Shown: positions 16,288 through 25,154 of the stretch, piece after piece | How positions within the stretch are numbered: the first letter of the stretch is position 1 | Layout: the number at the start of each line of letters is the position of its first letter | Assembly: GCA_030834905.1 (NCBI GenBank) | Contig: JAUQWZ010000044.1 | Span: 53,218 to 117,217, forward strand | Length of the DNA: 64,000 nucleotides | Reading direction: 5' to 3' | DNA from: Aggregatilineales bacterium | GTDB taxonomy: Bacteria; Chloroflexota; Anaerolineae; Aggregatilineales; Phototrophicaceae | Translations under genes and position numbers: made by a program | The notes under the pieces: generated by a model | The model's database searches: none | Seen by the model: only the letters and a program-made list of their open reading frames with translations | What the model was told of the DNA's origin: nothing

Positions 16288-18215
16288 ATTCGTACCGGCA
16301 CATTGCCAGATCAGACCAATCCGTAGGGACACGATATATCGTGTCCTTTGTGCCTTTGTGGTTCAAACTTCTTTTTTCTTTGCTGTTCTTCGTCTTTCTC
16401 TCTGCTTGCAGCGGCTTAGGCGGCGAGCCGCAGATCGTGGCGTCGCTGCCGCCAGCGCCAACGCTGCCACCGGAAACCGGCTATCCGCTGTCGCCGCCCG
16501 ATATGGACATAGGCGCGGCGCTGTATGCTGACCGCTGTACCGCCTGTCACGGCGAAAGCGGCGGCGGCGATGGTCCGCTGGCGCAGGCGGGCGCGATTGA
16601 GAATCCCCGCAATTTTCAGGACCCCACCAGCGCGCGCGGGCAGACTCCCGCCGAATGGTTCAGCACCGTCACCAACGGGCGCATCGACCGGATGATGCCG
16701 CCCTGGCGCGATGCCCTGACCGAAGCGGAGCGCTGGGCGGTGAGCCTGTACACCTACACGCTGCACTACACGCCGGAACAACTGGCGCGCGGCGCGGAAC
16801 TGTGGGCAGGCTGTGCCAACTGTCCCGCCGTCGAAGATCCGGCGGTGCTGGCTGCCACCAGCGATCAGGCGCTGTTTGAGGCGATTACGGGGGCGGTTGG
16901 CGAGACGACCAGCGAAGCGGATCGCTACGCGATGGTGGCTCATGCCCGGTCGCTGACGCTGGCAAACACCGACTCGATTCGCTACCAGCAGGCGGCGCAG
17001 CCAGCAGCAGCGCCTGAAGCCAGCGCTGAAATCGCGCAGCCAGTCCAAACGCCTGAAGCCAACGCTGAAACCACGCCGTCAGTCGAAACGACTGAAGTCA
17101 CCGGAACGATCAGCATCAGCGGACAGGTGACCAACGGGACGGCGGGCGGCAGCGTGCCGCCAGATGTCGAACTGGCGCTGTTCGTCTTCGCGCCCGATTT
17201 TTCGCAGCAGCAGTTTGAGACGACGGCGGATGCCAGCGGCGCTTACAGCTTCCCCGACGTGCCGCTGAGCGACGAATCGGCTTACGTGGTCACCACCGCC
17301 TATCGCGACCGCATCTTCACCAGCGCGCTGGCGCGGGGCGGCGATTTCGGCGGTAACGACGGATCGCTGCCGCTGACGATCTACGAACTCACCGAAGACC
17401 CGGCGGTCATCGAGATCGCCGGGATGGTGACGCAGGTCAACGTTTCGGCTGGCGGGCTGGAAGTGGCGCAGGTCTTTAACGTCGTCAACCGTTCTGACCG
17501 CGCCTACAGCACCAGCCAGATGACGCCCGATGACCGTCCGATTTCGCTGGTCATCCCGCTGCCGCCGGGCGCGATTGTCGCCGGTTTCAACGAGCAGGGG
17601 CGCTACGTCTTCGTGCAGGAAGATTTCACGGTTTTTGACACCGCGCCGGTGCTGCCAAATGAGGAGCATCTGGTTCAACTGGTCTACTTCATCAGCTACG
17701 GCGGCGACGCGATCATCGAGCAGGAACTGAACTATGCTTTCAGCGGTCCGGCGCGGCTGCTGGTGCGCCCGGAAAATATCACCATCACCAGCGAGCAGCT
17801 TCCCGCGCGCGGGACGGAAACGCTCGGCAGCACGACCTACGCCGGTTACGGCGCGGAACTGGCGCTCGATTCGGGCAGCGTCCTGCGTTTTGAGCTGCGC
17901 GGTGAAGGCGGCGCTTCGGCGGTGACGTCGCCGACCAGCACCGCCGCCACGTCGAACAATCTGGTGCCGGTCGTGGTGGGGCTGATCGGCATTATTATGC
18001 TGCTGATCGTCCTGCTGATTATTTTGCAGCGCCGCAGCGCCCGCGCGACCAGCGGTTCATCGCCGCTGCCGTCGGTTCGGGATACCCTGCTGGCGCAGAT
18101 GGCAGAACTGGACGCCGCCTTTGAAGCCGGACAGCTAGACGAGGAAAGCTACCAGCGCCAGCGGGCAGCGCTCAAGGCACAGGTGGCGGATATCATGCGG
18201 AACGAAGACCGGTAA
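16284..18215 (+). CDS. Lipoprotein cytochrome c with Ig-like middle and SHOCT tail
   Basis: 643 residues. N-terminal lipoprotein signal with lipobox FLSAC (Cys42). One good haem site CTACH (85-89) with nearby Met137/138 as possible axial ligand (RMMPPW). A second site reads CANCP (177-181) and lacks the haem His, so it is likely dead. Then a Thr/Glu-rich linker, a carboxypeptidase-regulatory-like beta domain (ISGQVTNGTAGGSVPPDV, from about 273), further beta domains, one transmembrane helix (about 553-578) and a SHOCT-like C-terminus (LLAQMAELDAAFEAGQLDEE). It may move electrons or handle haem within the Ccm complex. The start overlaps the previous stop (ATGA). Codons 14-32 lie in dispersed repeats that supply part of the signal peptide. 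Confidence 0.8.
   Translation: MNSYRHIARSDQSVGTRYIVSFVPLWFKLLFSLLFFVFLSACSGLGGEPQIVASLPPAPTLPPETGYPLSPPDMDIGAALYADRCTACHGESGGGDGPLAQAGAIENPRNFQDPTSARGQTPAEWFSTVTNGRIDRMMPPWRDALTEAERWAVSLYTYTLHYTPEQLARGAELWAGCANCPAVEDPAVLAATSDQALFEAITGAVGETTSEADRYAMVAHARSLTLANTDSIRYQQAAQPAAAPEASAEIAQPVQTPEANAETTPSVETTEVTGTISISGQVTNGTAGGSVPPDVELALFVFAPDFSQQQFETTADASGAYSFPDVPLSDESAYVVTTAYRDRIFTSALARGGDFGGNDGSLPLTIYELTEDPAVIEIAGMVTQVNVSAGGLEVAQVFNVVNRSDRAYSTSQMTPDDRPISLVIPLPPGAIVAGFNEQGRYVFVQEDFTVFDTAPVLPNEEHLVQLVYFISYGGDAIIEQELNYAFSGPARLLVRPENITITSEQLPARGTETLGSTTYAGYGAELALDSGSVLRFELRGEGGASAVTSPTSTAATSNNLVPVVVGLIGIIMLLIVLLIILQRRSARATSGSSPLPSVRDTLLAQMAELDAAFEAGQLDEESYQRQRAALKAQVADIMRNEDR
16324..16380. repeat. Family A palindrome plus family B repeat inside a coding region
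   Basis: A palindrome TAGGGACACGATATATCG + TGTCC (16324-16346) abuts a family B copy, TTTGTGCCTTTGTGGTTCAA followed by ACTTCTTTTTT (16347-16377). Both lie in frame within the first 32 codons of the cytochrome lipoprotein, and family B encodes VPLWFKLLF of its signal peptide. Confidence 0.75.
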
Positions 18216-18254
18216 ACAAAACAGAAGCGGCACAGAAGGCTGAAACTAATCGTC

Positions 18255-18968
18255 ATGGCAAACTCGCTCATCCAAATTCACGAACTGGTTAAAGCCTTTG
18301 GGCTGATGCCGGTGCTGCGCAAGCTCGATCTGGGCATCGAGCGCGGCGAATCGGTTGCCCTGCTCGGTCCCAACGGCAGCGGCAAAAGCACGCTGCTGCG
18401 GCTGCTCTCCGGCTTGAGCAAACCCACCGGCGGCACGATCAGCGTGGGCGGCTGGGAACTGCCGCGCGAAGCCGCCGCCGTTCGCGCCCAGATCGGCATG
18501 GTCAGCCACAAGCCGCTGCTGTACGAAAACCTGAACGCCAGGGAAAACCTGCGCTTTTTCGCCCGGCTGTACAACCTGCCTGCCGCAAACCGCGAACAGC
18601 GCATCGATCTGCTGCTGGAACGAGTCGGGCTGGCGCGGCGCGCGGGCGACCTGATCCGCACCTATTCGCGGGGGATGCAGCAGCGGTTGAGCATTGCCCG
18701 CGCTATGCTGCACGATCCCGAAGTGCTGCTGTTCGACGAGCCGTATACCGGGCTGGATCAGGCGGCTTCAGCAATGCTGGACGAAATCGCGCTGGAAACG
18801 CGCGCCAACGGGCGCACGCTGATCATGGCGACGCACGAGCTAGACCGGGCGGTGCGGCTGGCATCACGCGCGGTCATTCTCTCGCGCGGGGTCGTCGCCT
18901 TCGATGCGCCAACTGCTGGCATGGACACAGCCGCGCTGGCGGCGAAATACGCCGAGGTGACCGCATGA
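18255..18968 (+). CDS. ccmA: Haem exporter ABC ATPase CcmA
   Basis: 237 residues. Walker A GPNGSGKST (38-46), ABC signature SRGMQQR (138-144), Walker B VLLFDEP (157-163) and switch His in MATHELDR. CcmA drives release of holo-CcmE from the CcmABCD complex. It lies 40 bp after the lipoprotein cytochrome gene and its stop overlaps the ccmB start (ATGA at 18965-18968). Full length for the family. Confidence 0.93.
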   Translation: MANSLIQIHELVKAFGLMPVLRKLDLGIERGESVALLGPNGSGKSTLLRLLSGLSKPTGGTISVGGWELPREAAAVRAQIGMVSHKPLLYENLNARENLRFFARLYNLPAANREQRIDLLLERVGLARRAGDLIRTYSRGMQQRLSIARAMLHDPEVLLFDEPYTGLDQAASAMLDEIALETRANGRTLIMATHELDRAVRLASRAVILSRGVVAFDAPTAGMDTAALAAKYAEVTA

Positions 18969-19642
18969 AAACCCCATTTATCTCCGCCGTACTCGCCGTC
19001 CTGTGGAAAGACCTGCAGGTGGAACTCCGCAGCCGCGAGCTGGTCGGCTCGATGGGATTGTTCGCCCTGCTCAGCATCCTGATCTTCAGCTTCGCGCTGG
19101 AACTGGATCGCATCGCCCGTACCGAATCGGTCAGCGGCGTGCTGTGGGTGACGGTCGTTTATGCCAGCGTGCTGGGACTCAACCGCAGCCTGGCAATGGA
19201 GCGCGATCAGGGCAACCTGGACGCGCTGCTGCTGGCACCAGTAGACCGGACAGCGATCTACTTTGGCAAGCTGATCGGCAACTTCATCTTCACACTGGTG
19301 GTCGGGCTGACCCTGATCCTGCTGATGACGGTGCTGTATAACCTGACGCTGACGCGCCTGTGGCTGATCGTGGTGCTGGTGCTGGGCACGCTTGGCTTCT
19401 CGACCGTCGGTACGCTGCTGGCAACCATGACGGTGCAGACGCGGGCGCGTGAAAGCCTGCTGCCAATCGTGATGATGCCGGTGGCGCTGCCGCTGCTGCT
19501 GTCGGCAGTTCGCGCCTCGACGGGCATCCTCAATGAGACGCCGCAGGAAGACTGGCTGGCGTGGGTGCAGATCCTCGCCGTCCTCAACGTCGTCTACATG
19601 ACAATGTCGTTTCTGCTGTTCGAGTACGTGATCGAGGAGTAG
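18965..19642 (+). CDS. ccmB: Haem exporter permease CcmB
   Basis: 225 residues, six predicted transmembrane helices. Family phrases include the N-terminal AVLWKDLQVELRSRE and LAMERDQGNLDALLLAPVDR. It forms the membrane part of CcmAB. The start overlaps the ccmA stop. The stop TAG (19640-19642) is also the first three bases of a family A palindrome (TAGGGACACG...), so the repeat touches, and perhaps supplied, the stop codon. Confidence 0.92.
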   Translation: MKTPFISAVLAVLWKDLQVELRSRELVGSMGLFALLSILIFSFALELDRIARTESVSGVLWVTVVYASVLGLNRSLAMERDQGNLDALLLAPVDRTAIYFGKLIGNFIFTLVVGLTLILLMTVLYNLTLTRLWLIVVLVLGTLGFSTVGTLLATMTVQTRARESLLPIVMMPVALPLLLSAVRASTGILNETPQEDWLAWVQILAVLNVVYMTMSFLLFEYVIEE

Positions 19643-19726
19643 GGACACGACACCGTCGTGTCCGCAGTGGCATTGTCGTGTCCACCCCAATATTCATGAA
19701 ACGGACACGACAATGTCGTGTCCCTA
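19640..19726. repeat. Cluster of family A palindromes between ccmB and ccmC
   Basis: A full unit at 19640-19663, a partial core at 19667-19684 and a full unit in the opposite orientation at 19703-19726, with TAGGG/CCCTA ends facing outwards. The cluster fills most of the 160-bp gap that splits ccmB from ccmC. Confidence 0.75.
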
Positions 19727-19803
19727 CTGTAGATTTTTGCATCTATGTGTAGATATGCTAAGATTTTCACCCGCCACAATGAGAATTTATTCGAGGAGTA
19801 ATC

Positions 19804-20589
19804 ATGGGCGCAGTACGGCAAATGCCGATGACTGACTCAACGCCGGACGTGTCACCACAGACTGACCGTATGCCGCGTCTGCTGATGATTCTGACTCTGG
19901 TCACGATCATCGCCGTCGCCGTGGGCATCTATATGGCGCTGTTCTACGCGGGAACGGACATCGAGCAGGGAGAAGTGCAGCGCATCTTCTACATCCATGT
20001 CCCGTCCTTCGCAGCCACGTTTGTGGCATTCAGCGCGACGGTGCTGGGCGGTATCCTGTACCTGCGCACGCGCAGCGTCAAATGGGACACGCTCGCGCTG
20101 GCGGGCGTCGAAGTCGGGCTGGTGCTGGCGATCATTAATCTGGCGACCGGCTCGGTGTGGGCGCGCCCGATCTGGAATACGTGGTGGAACTGGGATCCCC
20201 GGCTGACGCTCGACGCGATCATGGTGCTGACCTATGCCGCCTATCTGATGCTGCGCAACGGCATTGAAAACCCGGAGACGCGCCGCCGCTTCGCCTCGGT
20301 CTACGGCATTTTCGCCTTCGCGACGGTAATCGCCACCCTGATGATCACCCGTATTCGCCCCGACACCATCCATCCGGTAGTGTTTGGACCCATCCTGACC
20401 GACGCCAGCCAGATGAGCGTGCAGGGCGATTTCGAGCTTGCCGCCACCGCCGGAGTCACCACTGTGATTGCCTACAACTCGTTCGTCTGGAGCACGCTGC
20501 TGCCGGCAACGCTGATATGGCACCGCATCCGCCTGGAAAACCTCGCCCAACGGGTGCAGTCGCTCAAGGCAAGGGTACTGGGCGAGTAG
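19804..20589 (+). CDS. ccmC: Haem exporter/handling protein CcmC
   Basis: 261 residues with six transmembrane helices after a short N-tail. The tryptophan-rich signature reads WNTWWNWDPRLT (124-135) and a conserved His65 is in FYIHVPSFA. CcmC loads haem on CcmE. GAGGAG sits 6 nt before the ATG. No ccmD-like small helix protein follows within the next 170 bp. The 160-bp repeat-bearing gap to ccmB suggests the operon was once continuous. Confidence 0.93.
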   Translation: MGAVRQMPMTDSTPDVSPQTDRMPRLLMILTLVTIIAVAVGIYMALFYAGTDIEQGEVQRIFYIHVPSFAATFVAFSATVLGGILYLRTRSVKWDTLALAGVEVGLVLAIINLATGSVWARPIWNTWWNWDPRLTLDAIMVLTYAAYLMLRNGIENPETRRRFASVYGIFAFATVIATLMITRIRPDTIHPVVFGPILTDASQMSVQGDFELAATAGVTTVIAYNSFVWSTLLPATLIWHRIRLENLAQRVQSLKARVLGE

Positions 20590-20595
20590 GATTAT

Positions 20596-20686
20596 TTTGA
20601 ACCGCCAGGAATTGTAGGGACACGACGATGTCGTGTCCGTTTCTCTCAATGGGTGCGAACTCGGACACGACGATGTCGTGTCCCTA
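20596..20686. repeat. Family B fragment and inverted pair of family A palindromes
   Basis: An inverted family B piece (TTTTGAACCGCCAGGAATTG, from about 20596) runs into palindrome 20615-20638 (core GACGATGTC); a second palindrome 20663-20686 with the same core lies in the opposite orientation 24 bp further on. This pair is the cleanest BIME-like unit in the window. Confidence 0.78.
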
Positions 20687-20755
20687 CTGGTGGATTTTAA
20701 TGTACGCAGATGGTAATGCCGGGCAGAACGCAGCCCTGCGCCTAATGGAAACCGA

Positions 20756-21610
20756 ATGACACAGAACACCAAACGCTATGCGCAGTTCCTGATTCTCATC
20801 GTCACGCTTGTATTTGCCGTCTCTGTGGTTCACGCGCAGGAGAGCGCGGGCATCAGCCGCGAGGCGTTTTACAACAGCGCTGATGGCTTCCACGTCCTGA
20901 TACCGCCGGGATGGGACAACCAGAGCACTGGAGCCTACGCCCATTTCATCCACCCGCAGACGCAGGTCAGCGTCTATGCCACCGCCGCCGCGACCACCGA
21001 CGTGCAGGCGGGCATCACCGAAGCGCTCGGCACATTTCAGCCCGACCTCGCCGCCGAGACACCTCAGATCAGCGAGATCATGCTCTCGAACGGCACCTGG
21101 GCGCAGAATATCTATGCGCTGGGGGACAGCGCCAGCCTGACCGCCTACGGGCAGGAATACGAAGGCTCGACCTACGTCGTCATCTGGCACAGCCCGCAGC
21201 GCGCCATCCAGCCGGTGATTGTGCCGGGCGCGGTGGTTGAGGATGGCATCAGCGCAGCGCTGACGGCGCTCGGCTACACGCCGGATCAGGGCGCAGCCAC
21301 CGAAGAAGTGACCATTGGCGAACAGATATGGACGCGCAGCGCTGGCGAGGACGTGACCGCGCTCGCCCGTGTGCGCGGCGAACTGACGCACGCTGTCGTG
21401 GCGTCGGGGGGCGCTGTCGAAGGGGCGGACGCGCTGCCGGTGTTCTTCAATCTGCTCACCGGCTTCTTCCTGACTCCGGTGACCACGCCGTATCTGTATC
21501 TGGGGCTGGCAGTCACGACGCTGATCGGGCTGGTGTTTGTTGGCTCGCTGGCGCTGCGGGCGCGCAGCCTGCGCCAGGATATCAAAACGCTGGAAGCGCT
21601 GGAGGCGTGA
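20756..21610 (+). CDS. Exported protein with C-terminal membrane helix, unknown
   Basis: 284 residues, not recognised. Signal peptide (FLILIVTLVFAVSVVHAQ, about 10-28), then a segment like the PsbP/DUF1795 type of small alpha/beta fold (YNSADGFHVLIPPGWDNQ), a second beta-rich part, and a transmembrane helix near 245-265 with a charged tail (ARSLRQDIKTLEALEA). It follows ccmC at 166 bp across a repeat pair and ends 2 nt from the convergent RNase Z gene. Role unknown; the resemblance to PsbP/Mog1-like folds is only by the FSVxxPxGW phrase. Confidence 0.6.
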   Translation: MTQNTKRYAQFLILIVTLVFAVSVVHAQESAGISREAFYNSADGFHVLIPPGWDNQSTGAYAHFIHPQTQVSVYATAAATTDVQAGITEALGTFQPDLAAETPQISEIMLSNGTWAQNIYALGDSASLTAYGQEYEGSTYVVIWHSPQRAIQPVIVPGAVVEDGISAALTALGYTPDQGAATEEVTIGEQIWTRSAGEDVTALARVRGELTHAVVASGGAVEGADALPVFFNLLTGFFLTPVTTPYLYLGLAVTTLIGLVFVGSLALRARSLRQDIKTLEALEA

Positions 21611-21612
21611 CC

Positions 21613-22596
21613 TTATTCCTCGCTGGTCGGGGCGATATTGCGGGCGCGGGTGTCCTCGCGCGTCAGTTTTTCCGCCAGCTTGCCCCGCCGGATCGAATAG
21701 TGATCCAGATCGCGGGCGACGAACGTGTCTGGAAAGACGCTGTGCGCTTCCTCGATCACCTGCGCCTCGCGGTAGCGGCGCGACACATGGGTAAGGATGA
21801 GCGAGCGAACGCCCATCTCCCGCGCCAGTTCTGCCGCCTGCCGCGCCGTGATATGCCCGAAACGGGCGGCAGTCTCGGCATCCTGATCGAGAAAAGTCGA
21901 TTCGATCACCAGCGTGTCCGCCCCTTCGACGTACTGACGGACATTGTCCAGCCGCCCAATATCGCCAATGTAGACCAGCGTCGCGCCGTTGGTTGCCTCG
22001 CCCAGCACCATATCCGGCGTGATGACGCGCCCATCGTCAAGGGTGATCGAGTCGCCCGCCACCAGCCGCCCGCGTTCGGGACCGGCAGGCACGCCCAGCG
22101 CCGCCGCCTGCTCGACCAGAAACGGACGGCGCTGGCGTTCCTGAAAGATGAAGCCAAACGAGCCGCTGCCGCGATGCGTCACCGGAAAAGCGCTGACGGT
22201 GAATTCCTTCGTTTCGAGGATCAGCCCCGGCTTCAGCTCCAGCAGGTTAATCTGCACCGGCAGGCGTTCGTAGCCCAGCACGACGTTGTACAGCAGCGCG
22301 TGAACCCGGTCGAGCGTCGTGCGGCTGCCATAGATATCAAGTGTCTCGATGCTTTCCCAACGGGCGAAGGTTGATACCAGACCGCCCAGTCCGAGGATGT
22401 GATCCAGATGCGCGTGAGTCAGCAGAATACGATTCAGGCGTTTAAAGCCGATGCCGCTGCGCAGTATCTGGCGCTGGGTGCCTTCGCCACAGTCGATCAG
22501 AAAGCGATATTCGCCCGCCAACACTGCCTGCGAGGACAGCCCTCGCTGGATGGATGGCGCGGACGCCGAGGTGCCAAAGAAGACGATCTCAAACAT
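21613..22596 (-). CDS. rnz: Ribonuclease Z (tRNA 3' endonuclease)
   Basis: 327 residues. Metallo-beta-lactamase fold with the zinc motif THAHLDH (60-66), N-terminal EIVFFGTSASAP and the downstream HITARQAAELA segment of the RNase Z family. It trims tRNA 3' trailers so CCA can be added; none of the three tRNAs in this window encodes CCA, which fits a need for it. Start ATG 22596, 4 nt after the stop of the upstream gene. Confidence 0.92.
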   Translation of the reverse strand: MFEIVFFGTSASAPSIQRGLSSQAVLAGEYRFLIDCGEGTQRQILRSGIGFKRLNRILLTHAHLDHILGLGGLVSTFARWESIETLDIYGSRTTLDRVHALLYNVVLGYERLPVQINLLELKPGLILETKEFTVSAFPVTHRGSGSFGFIFQERQRRPFLVEQAAALGVPAGPERGRLVAGDSITLDDGRVITPDMVLGEATNGATLVYIGDIGRLDNVRQYVEGADTLVIESTFLDQDAETAARFGHITARQAAELAREMGVRSLILTHVSRRYREAQVIEEAHSVFPDTFVARDLDHYSIRRGKLAEKLTREDTRARNIAPTSEE

Positions 22597-22599
22597 GGA

Positions 22600-24615
22600 T
22601 TACCTGCCCTGAACGGCGATTTGCCCGATAAACATGCGCGTGCCCCGCGGTTGGTCGCCATCAAACGCATTCAGGCGAATACGGGTGTTGCCCTCGTAAG
22701 CCCCCACCGAAATGCTGTAATTGGCGGTGGGCATGGTGGGCGGAAGCTGGACGAACGTCACCTGAATGAAGACGTCACGCGGGCGCAGGCTTTCGGACAG
22801 CACGCTGATCGGGTCATGCTGCGCTGCGGGCAGGGCTGCCGGATCAGATTGTATATGCGTGAACAGACGCAGGTCGGTTGGCACGATGCCGTCCACCCGC
22901 CAGAAGGTGATGACTTCCAGCACGTCGCCCGGCAGATAAATATCTGACCAGTTCTGCTCATATCCCAGAAAGGTGACATTGCCGCCAAAGCGCACCGGCG
23001 GCGCGGTCACTTCCATGCCGCCGGACGATTCCGGCGCGAAGGATGTCGGCGCGGTGGTGGTGAACTCGCCGATGGTGTTGGCAAGGCGCGACTCGACATC
23101 CAGCACCACCACGCCATTCGGCGGCAGGTCGGGACTGTGCAGCACCTGCCCATCCGCCACCCAACCGGCGAGATAGGCGGGCATACTCTCCAGCGCGTTG
23201 GCTTCAGGCAGAATCAACTGTTCCCGCGCGCCGCCCTGAGTGAAGATCAGCCCGGTGCCGCAGTCGGCATAGCGCAGGTCGGCGTCGGCGCGGTGCATCA
23301 TCAGGGCGATCAACTGAGTGCTGGTGAGCTGCGGCGGCGCGTTCGGCGGGTGCAGCACCGGCGTGCAAATGACCGCTGGCAGATCGGACACCGTCACGTC
23401 AAGGCGGTGCGCCAGCATCCCCAACCGGGCGTTGTAGGCGGTCTGGGTGGCGGGCAGCCGCGACCAGCCGCCGAACAAATCGCCCACCACCCACTGAAGA
23501 TCAAAAATAATCAGCGCCGTCAGTCCCAGCGCCATAATACGGCGGGCGGTCTGGTCGCGCAGGCTGCGGTAGAGCGCCGTCACGCCTAAGCCAAACAGCA
23601 GCGCTAACAGCGGCAGCAGCGCGGCATAATACAGGAAATTCGGGCTGCTGTCGCGGATCAGCGTCACCGGCACAATCAGCAGGACGCCCAGCAGCAGCAG
23701 GGTGAAGCGCGGCTGCCGCCAGTAGCGCAGCGCCACCAGCAAGCCGATCAGCACGAACAGACCGCTGACCAGGTTGAGCAGCGGGCGTCCGGGCAAGTTC
23801 CAGACCGCGCTGGTATCACCGGCGAAGAACAGCCCGCCGACTCCGTCGATCAACGAGTCAATCGGACGATTGATGTTCGAGGCAAAGACGCGCCCCGCGC
23901 CCGCCAGTTGGGGAAACTGAAGGCTGGACGTGAGATAAGGCGTGGCGATGACGATCAGAACCACCACCGCAAACCAGGTCAGGCTGAGGGTACGGCGGGT
24001 CAGCGGCTGGCGCGAGAGGACGACGTAGATGATGAAGATCATCACCAGCAGCGTGATAAGAAAACTGACCGGATGCACGTAGAAGCCAACCCCCAGCAGA
24101 ACGCCCAGGGCGGCAAACGGCGTGGCGCTCGCCTCGTGCCGCCTGCCATAAATCGGCAGGGCAAGCGTCAGCGCCAGCAGCGCCGCCGTAAAGAACAGCG
24201 GCACCAGCGCCTCGCTGACGGCGGTGCGCGACAGCAGAATGGACAGCATATTGACGGCGAGCAGCCCCGACGCCGCCAGACCCGCAGGCGCGCCAAACAG
24301 CCGCCTGCCGAGGGCATACATCAGCGCAAGCGTGAGCAGCCCGGCGAAGACTGACAGCATCCGGTAACCCAGCAAGCCGCCCCCGGTGGCGGCGGTGAAC
24401 GCCGCCAGCATCGCCGGAAAGAACCCCTCGCGTCCCTCGCCACCGAGGTTATAGAACACTTCGACATGCCCCAACCGGACGGTTTCGGCAATACGAATGC
24501 TGGTAATCTCCTCCTGGTTCAAGCCAGGCGGCAGCGTAGTAACCGCGTACAGGCGCAGGAAGACTCCTAGCAAAAGCAGTACAACCGCCAGACCAAAACT
24601 CGTCCGATCAGACAA
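22600..24615 (-). CDS. GT39-like membrane glycosyltransferase
   Basis: 671 residues, about 11-12 transmembrane helices then an exported C-terminal domain. The N-terminal LYAVTTLPPGLNQEE carries the acidic pair after TM1 that is typical of polyprenyl-phosphate-dependent PMT/ArnT-type transferases. The C-terminal 200 residues are beta-rich (FLGYEQNWSDIYLPGDVLEV), a jelly-roll-like add-on common in Chloroflexota proteins of this class. It would move sugars from a lipid carrier to an envelope acceptor. Start appears to be TTG at 24615. Neighbours downstream and upstream are rnz and a cluster of secreted glycoside hydrolase-like genes. Confidence 0.78.
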   Translation of the reverse strand: MSDRTSFGLAVVLLLLGVFLRLYAVTTLPPGLNQEEITSIRIAETVRLGHVEVFYNLGGEGREGFFPAMLAAFTAATGGGLLGYRMLSVFAGLLTLALMYALGRRLFGAPAGLAASGLLAVNMLSILLSRTAVSEALVPLFFTAALLALTLALPIYGRRHEASATPFAALGVLLGVGFYVHPVSFLITLLVMIFIIYVVLSRQPLTRRTLSLTWFAVVVLIVIATPYLTSSLQFPQLAGAGRVFASNINRPIDSLIDGVGGLFFAGDTSAVWNLPGRPLLNLVSGLFVLIGLLVALRYWRQPRFTLLLLGVLLIVPVTLIRDSSPNFLYYAALLPLLALLFGLGVTALYRSLRDQTARRIMALGLTALIIFDLQWVVGDLFGGWSRLPATQTAYNARLGMLAHRLDVTVSDLPAVICTPVLHPPNAPPQLTSTQLIALMMHRADADLRYADCGTGLIFTQGGAREQLILPEANALESMPAYLAGWVADGQVLHSPDLPPNGVVVLDVESRLANTIGEFTTTAPTSFAPESSGGMEVTAPPVRFGGNVTFLGYEQNWSDIYLPGDVLEVITFWRVDGIVPTDLRLFTHIQSDPAALPAAQHDPISVLSESLRPRDVFIQVTFVQLPPTMPTANYSISVGAYEGNTRIRLNAFDGDQPRGTRMFIGQIAVQGR

Positions 24616-24647
24616 CCATCACCATCCAGTAAGCAGCAGATAAAAAC

Positions 24648-25154
24648 CTATATTGCGGTCGCCCACGCCGTGAACGCCAGCACCAGCGCCGCCAGCGCCA
24701 CGTTCGCCCACGTCAGGCGCACTTCGCGCCGCCGCAGGCGTTCGTAGTCCGCCGGGTCGCCCTTGCCACGCTCGACCAGCAGCGACGTGCGTTCCAGCGC
24801 CGGTACGACGCCATACTGCACCGCCAGCCCACAGATCACCATGCCGATGATGGCGATATGCTTGAGCAGGATCAGACGGCTCCAGTCGTTGGAGAAATCG
24901 AACACGCCCATGTAATTGGGATCGGCGGGCATCTGGAACAACCCGGTGAGCACCAGCACGAACAGGCTGAAATTGGTCAGCGGGTAAAAGCGTTTGCGCA
25001 GCCGGTTGAGAAACGCATACAGCGCCGGGCTTTCACTCAGGGCGCGGCGCGCCTCGGGCCAGACCATCAGCACCAGCAGCGCCAGCCCCCCCAGCCAGAG
25101 CACCGTCGCGATCAGGTGGAAGAAATAGCTAATTGCAAGGAGTGATGGGGACAA
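24648..25154 (-). CDS. CopD-like 4-TM membrane protein
   Basis: 168 residues from a TTG at 25154. Four transmembrane helices with FFHLIATVLWLGGLALL at the N-terminus, matching CopD/PcoD-type membrane proteins, and a conserved His in LLKHIAIIGMVICGL. The TTG is chosen because GGAGG sits 9 nt upstream; longer reading gives a basic non-membrane leader (to 25319) that runs into the preceding gene. With this start it overlaps the end of the GH39-like gene by 26 bp. CopD proteins are linked to copper uptake or b-haem handling; no metal partner gene is near. Confidence 0.7.
   Translation of the reverse strand: MSPSLLAISYFFHLIATVLWLGGLALLVLMVWPEARRALSESPALYAFLNRLRKRFYPLTNFSLFVLVLTGLFQMPADPNYMGVFDFSNDWSRLILLKHIAIIGMVICGLAVQYGVVPALERTSLLVERGKGDPADYERLRRREVRLTWANVALAALVLAFTAWATAI

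Noticed and set aside
18758..19690. Minus-strand frame (310 codons) opposite ccmA/ccmB
   Set aside because: Antisense shadow with Gln/His/Arg-rich composition; ccmA and ccmB motifs are on the other strand.
19640..19726. Family A palindromes as transcription terminators or operator sites
   Set aside because: They lack T runs, occur in coding DNA as well, and come in inverted pairs; a REP-like repeat explains them better, though a secondary role in termination is possible.
23908..24354. Plus-strand frame rich in Arg/Gln inside the GT39-like gene
   Set aside because: Low-complexity antisense of transmembrane coding sequence.
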